Assembly (NCBI GenBank): GCA_002773575.1
Contig: PFAT01000056.1
Location: 1 to 6,321, forward strand
Direction: 5' to 3'
DNA: 6,321 nucleotides
Source of the DNA: Candidatus Falkowbacteria bacterium CG10_big_fil_rev_8_21_14_0_10_44_15
GTDB lineage: Bacteria; Patescibacteriota; Patescibacteriia; Patescibacteriales; XYC2-FULL-47-12
Shown one piece after another: positions 5,462-6,321 of the stretch (its first letter is position 1; every line of letters begins with the position of its first letter). The translations under genes were made by a program, and so were the position numbers. Under the pieces are notes generated by a model that worked only from the letters and a program-made list of their open reading frames with translations, made no database searches and was not told the DNA's origin.

Positions 5462-6321
5462 ATGTCAATAGCGCGCAAAAAAATAGCGGCTTTACCTACA
5501 AAACCCGGCGTTTACCAGTTTAAAGACGCGCGGGGAAATTTGTTGTACATCGGCAAAGCCAAATCGCTGAAAAAACGGGTCAGCTCTTATTTTAACAATA
5601 AAACCAGAGAGCAAGAAAACAATAAAACAAACGAATTAGTAAAAAAAATTGCAGATGTAGAAATAATCGTTACTAAAAACGAGATAGAGGCGCTTTTATT
5701 GGAAGCAAGTTTAATCAGACAAAATCAGCCGCCGTATAATATTGACCTTAAAGGAAGCGGCGGCAGATACGCTTATTTAAAAATAACGGCGGAAAAACAT
5801 CCGCGCGTGGCCGTGGCGCGTAATCAGAAAAGTTTAACCAAGGGAAAAGTATTTGGGCCTTATACTTCAGCCGCCGCCCGCAAACAGGCGCAATATTGGG
5901 CAAGCGCTATTTTGGCAGCGCAGCCGGGCGACCATTGGCCGCCGCCAAGCCATCTGCTGCGGCAGCTCAAAGCGGGCGGTTTAGCGTCAGGTAAAAATTT
6001 AACCGAAGAAGAGTTAGCGGCTAACCGGAAAAAAGCCGAACAATTTTTACGCGGCAATATTCAAGAATTAACCAGCGCGCTCGCGCAGGAAATGAAACAA
6101 TTTTCTCAAACTATAAAATATGAACAAGCCAAATTGCGGCGGGACCAATTATTCGCTTTAGCCAAGATGGGAGAACCGCAAAACATTGATTTGCCCAAAG
6201 GGTACAATCAGGATATTTTTGATTATATTATTACGCCCGCCGGCATGATTGTTCAATTGTTTAACATCAAGCGCGGCGTTATTTCCGGCAGACAGGAATT
6301 CCGCCTCACACCCCCTCTTAG
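5462..6321 (+). CDS. uvrC: UvrC, excinuclease ABC subunit C (N-terminal part)
   Basis: UvrC cuts the damaged strand on both sides of a UvrB-bound lesion, the 3' cut by its N-terminal GIY-YIG domain. The frame runs off the window after 286 codons of about 600. GIY-YIG features are intact: GVY (16-18), YIGKAK (29-34), R39, Y43, the metal-binding Glu in ALLLE (E81) and Asn in PPYN (N93). FGPYTSAAAR follows near residue 130, then a UVR domain (about 200-240, with YEQAKLRRDQL). The beginning of the C-terminal nuclease region (VQLFNIKRGVISGRQEF) closes the window. The usual four-cysteine region (RTC...CLxYxIxRCxAPC) between FGPY and UVR is missing. It is replaced by a Trp/Pro/Ala-rich segment (QPGDHWPPP), and no cysteine occurs in any visible residue. 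DDKSYPY of typical UvrC is GSGGRYAY here. The start ATG is fixed by a stop 18 bp upstream; no Shine-Dalgarno precedes it. Confidence 0.96.
   Translation, partial: MSIARKKIAALPTKPGVYQFKDARGNLLYIGKAKSLKKRVSSYFNNKTREQENNKTNELVKKIADVEIIVTKNEIEALLLEASLIRQNQPPYNIDLKGSGGRYAYLKITAEKHPRVAVARNQKSLTKGKVFGPYTSAAARKQAQYWASAILAAQPGDHWPPPSHLLRQLKAGGLASGKNLTEEELAANRKKAEQFLRGNIQELTSALAQEMKQFSQTIKYEQAKLRRDQLFALAKMGEPQNIDLPKGYNQDIFDYIITPAGMIVQLFNIKRGVISGRQEFRLTPPL

Noticed and set aside
1..6321. CRISPR array, tRNA genes, insertion sequence or prophage elements
   Set aside because: No regularly spaced repeats, no cloverleaf with T-loop consensus, and no transposase, integrase or terminal repeats were found.

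Overview
The window is a nucleotide excision repair locus. It carries, all on the + strand, the 3' end of uvrB (1-702), a complete uvrA (1193-4132), an unrecognised 355-residue gene starting 5 bp after uvrA (4138-5205), and the 5' part of uvrC (5462 to the window end). UvrA and UvrB find and verify DNA damage. UvrC makes the two incisions on either side of the lesion. All three damage-recognition and incision subunits are therefore encoded within about 6 kb.

The host looks like a Patescibacteria/CPR-type bacterium. This is inference from style, not from a marker gene: AT-leaning DNA with GC-rich codon blocks, no Shine-Dalgarno before uvrA, the middle gene or uvrC, very short leaders, and short GC-rich palindromic elements inserted in frame into conserved proteins. 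UGA is not read as an amino acid in any + strand gene; the three + strand stops visible are all TAA. A species cannot be named.

Layout: (i) uvrB tail with helicase motifs and the C-terminal UVR domain, carrying an in-frame palindromic insert at the window edge and a short repeat in its linker. (ii) A 490-bp gap (703-1192) that is not empty. On the - strand it holds a promoter, about 230 nt of strongly paired sequence and a textbook intrinsic terminator. This is a candidate structured RNA that I cannot assign to a known family. A -10 box for uvrA lies just before the uvrA ATG. (iii) uvrA with both ABC ATPase cassettes and all zinc-binding cysteines, plus two palindromic repeats read in frame in one region. 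(iv) The unknown helical protein, apparently co-transcribed with uvrA. (v) A 256-bp gap with a + strand terminator, a possible - strand 65-codon gene with a good ribosome binding site, and a possible uvrC promoter. (vi) uvrC with intact GIY-YIG catalytic residues but no cysteine in 286 codons, so it lacks the usual four-cysteine iron-sulfur region.

The most promising new items are the - strand RNA between uvrB and uvrA, the unknown protein between uvrA and uvrC, and the cysteine-free UvrC.
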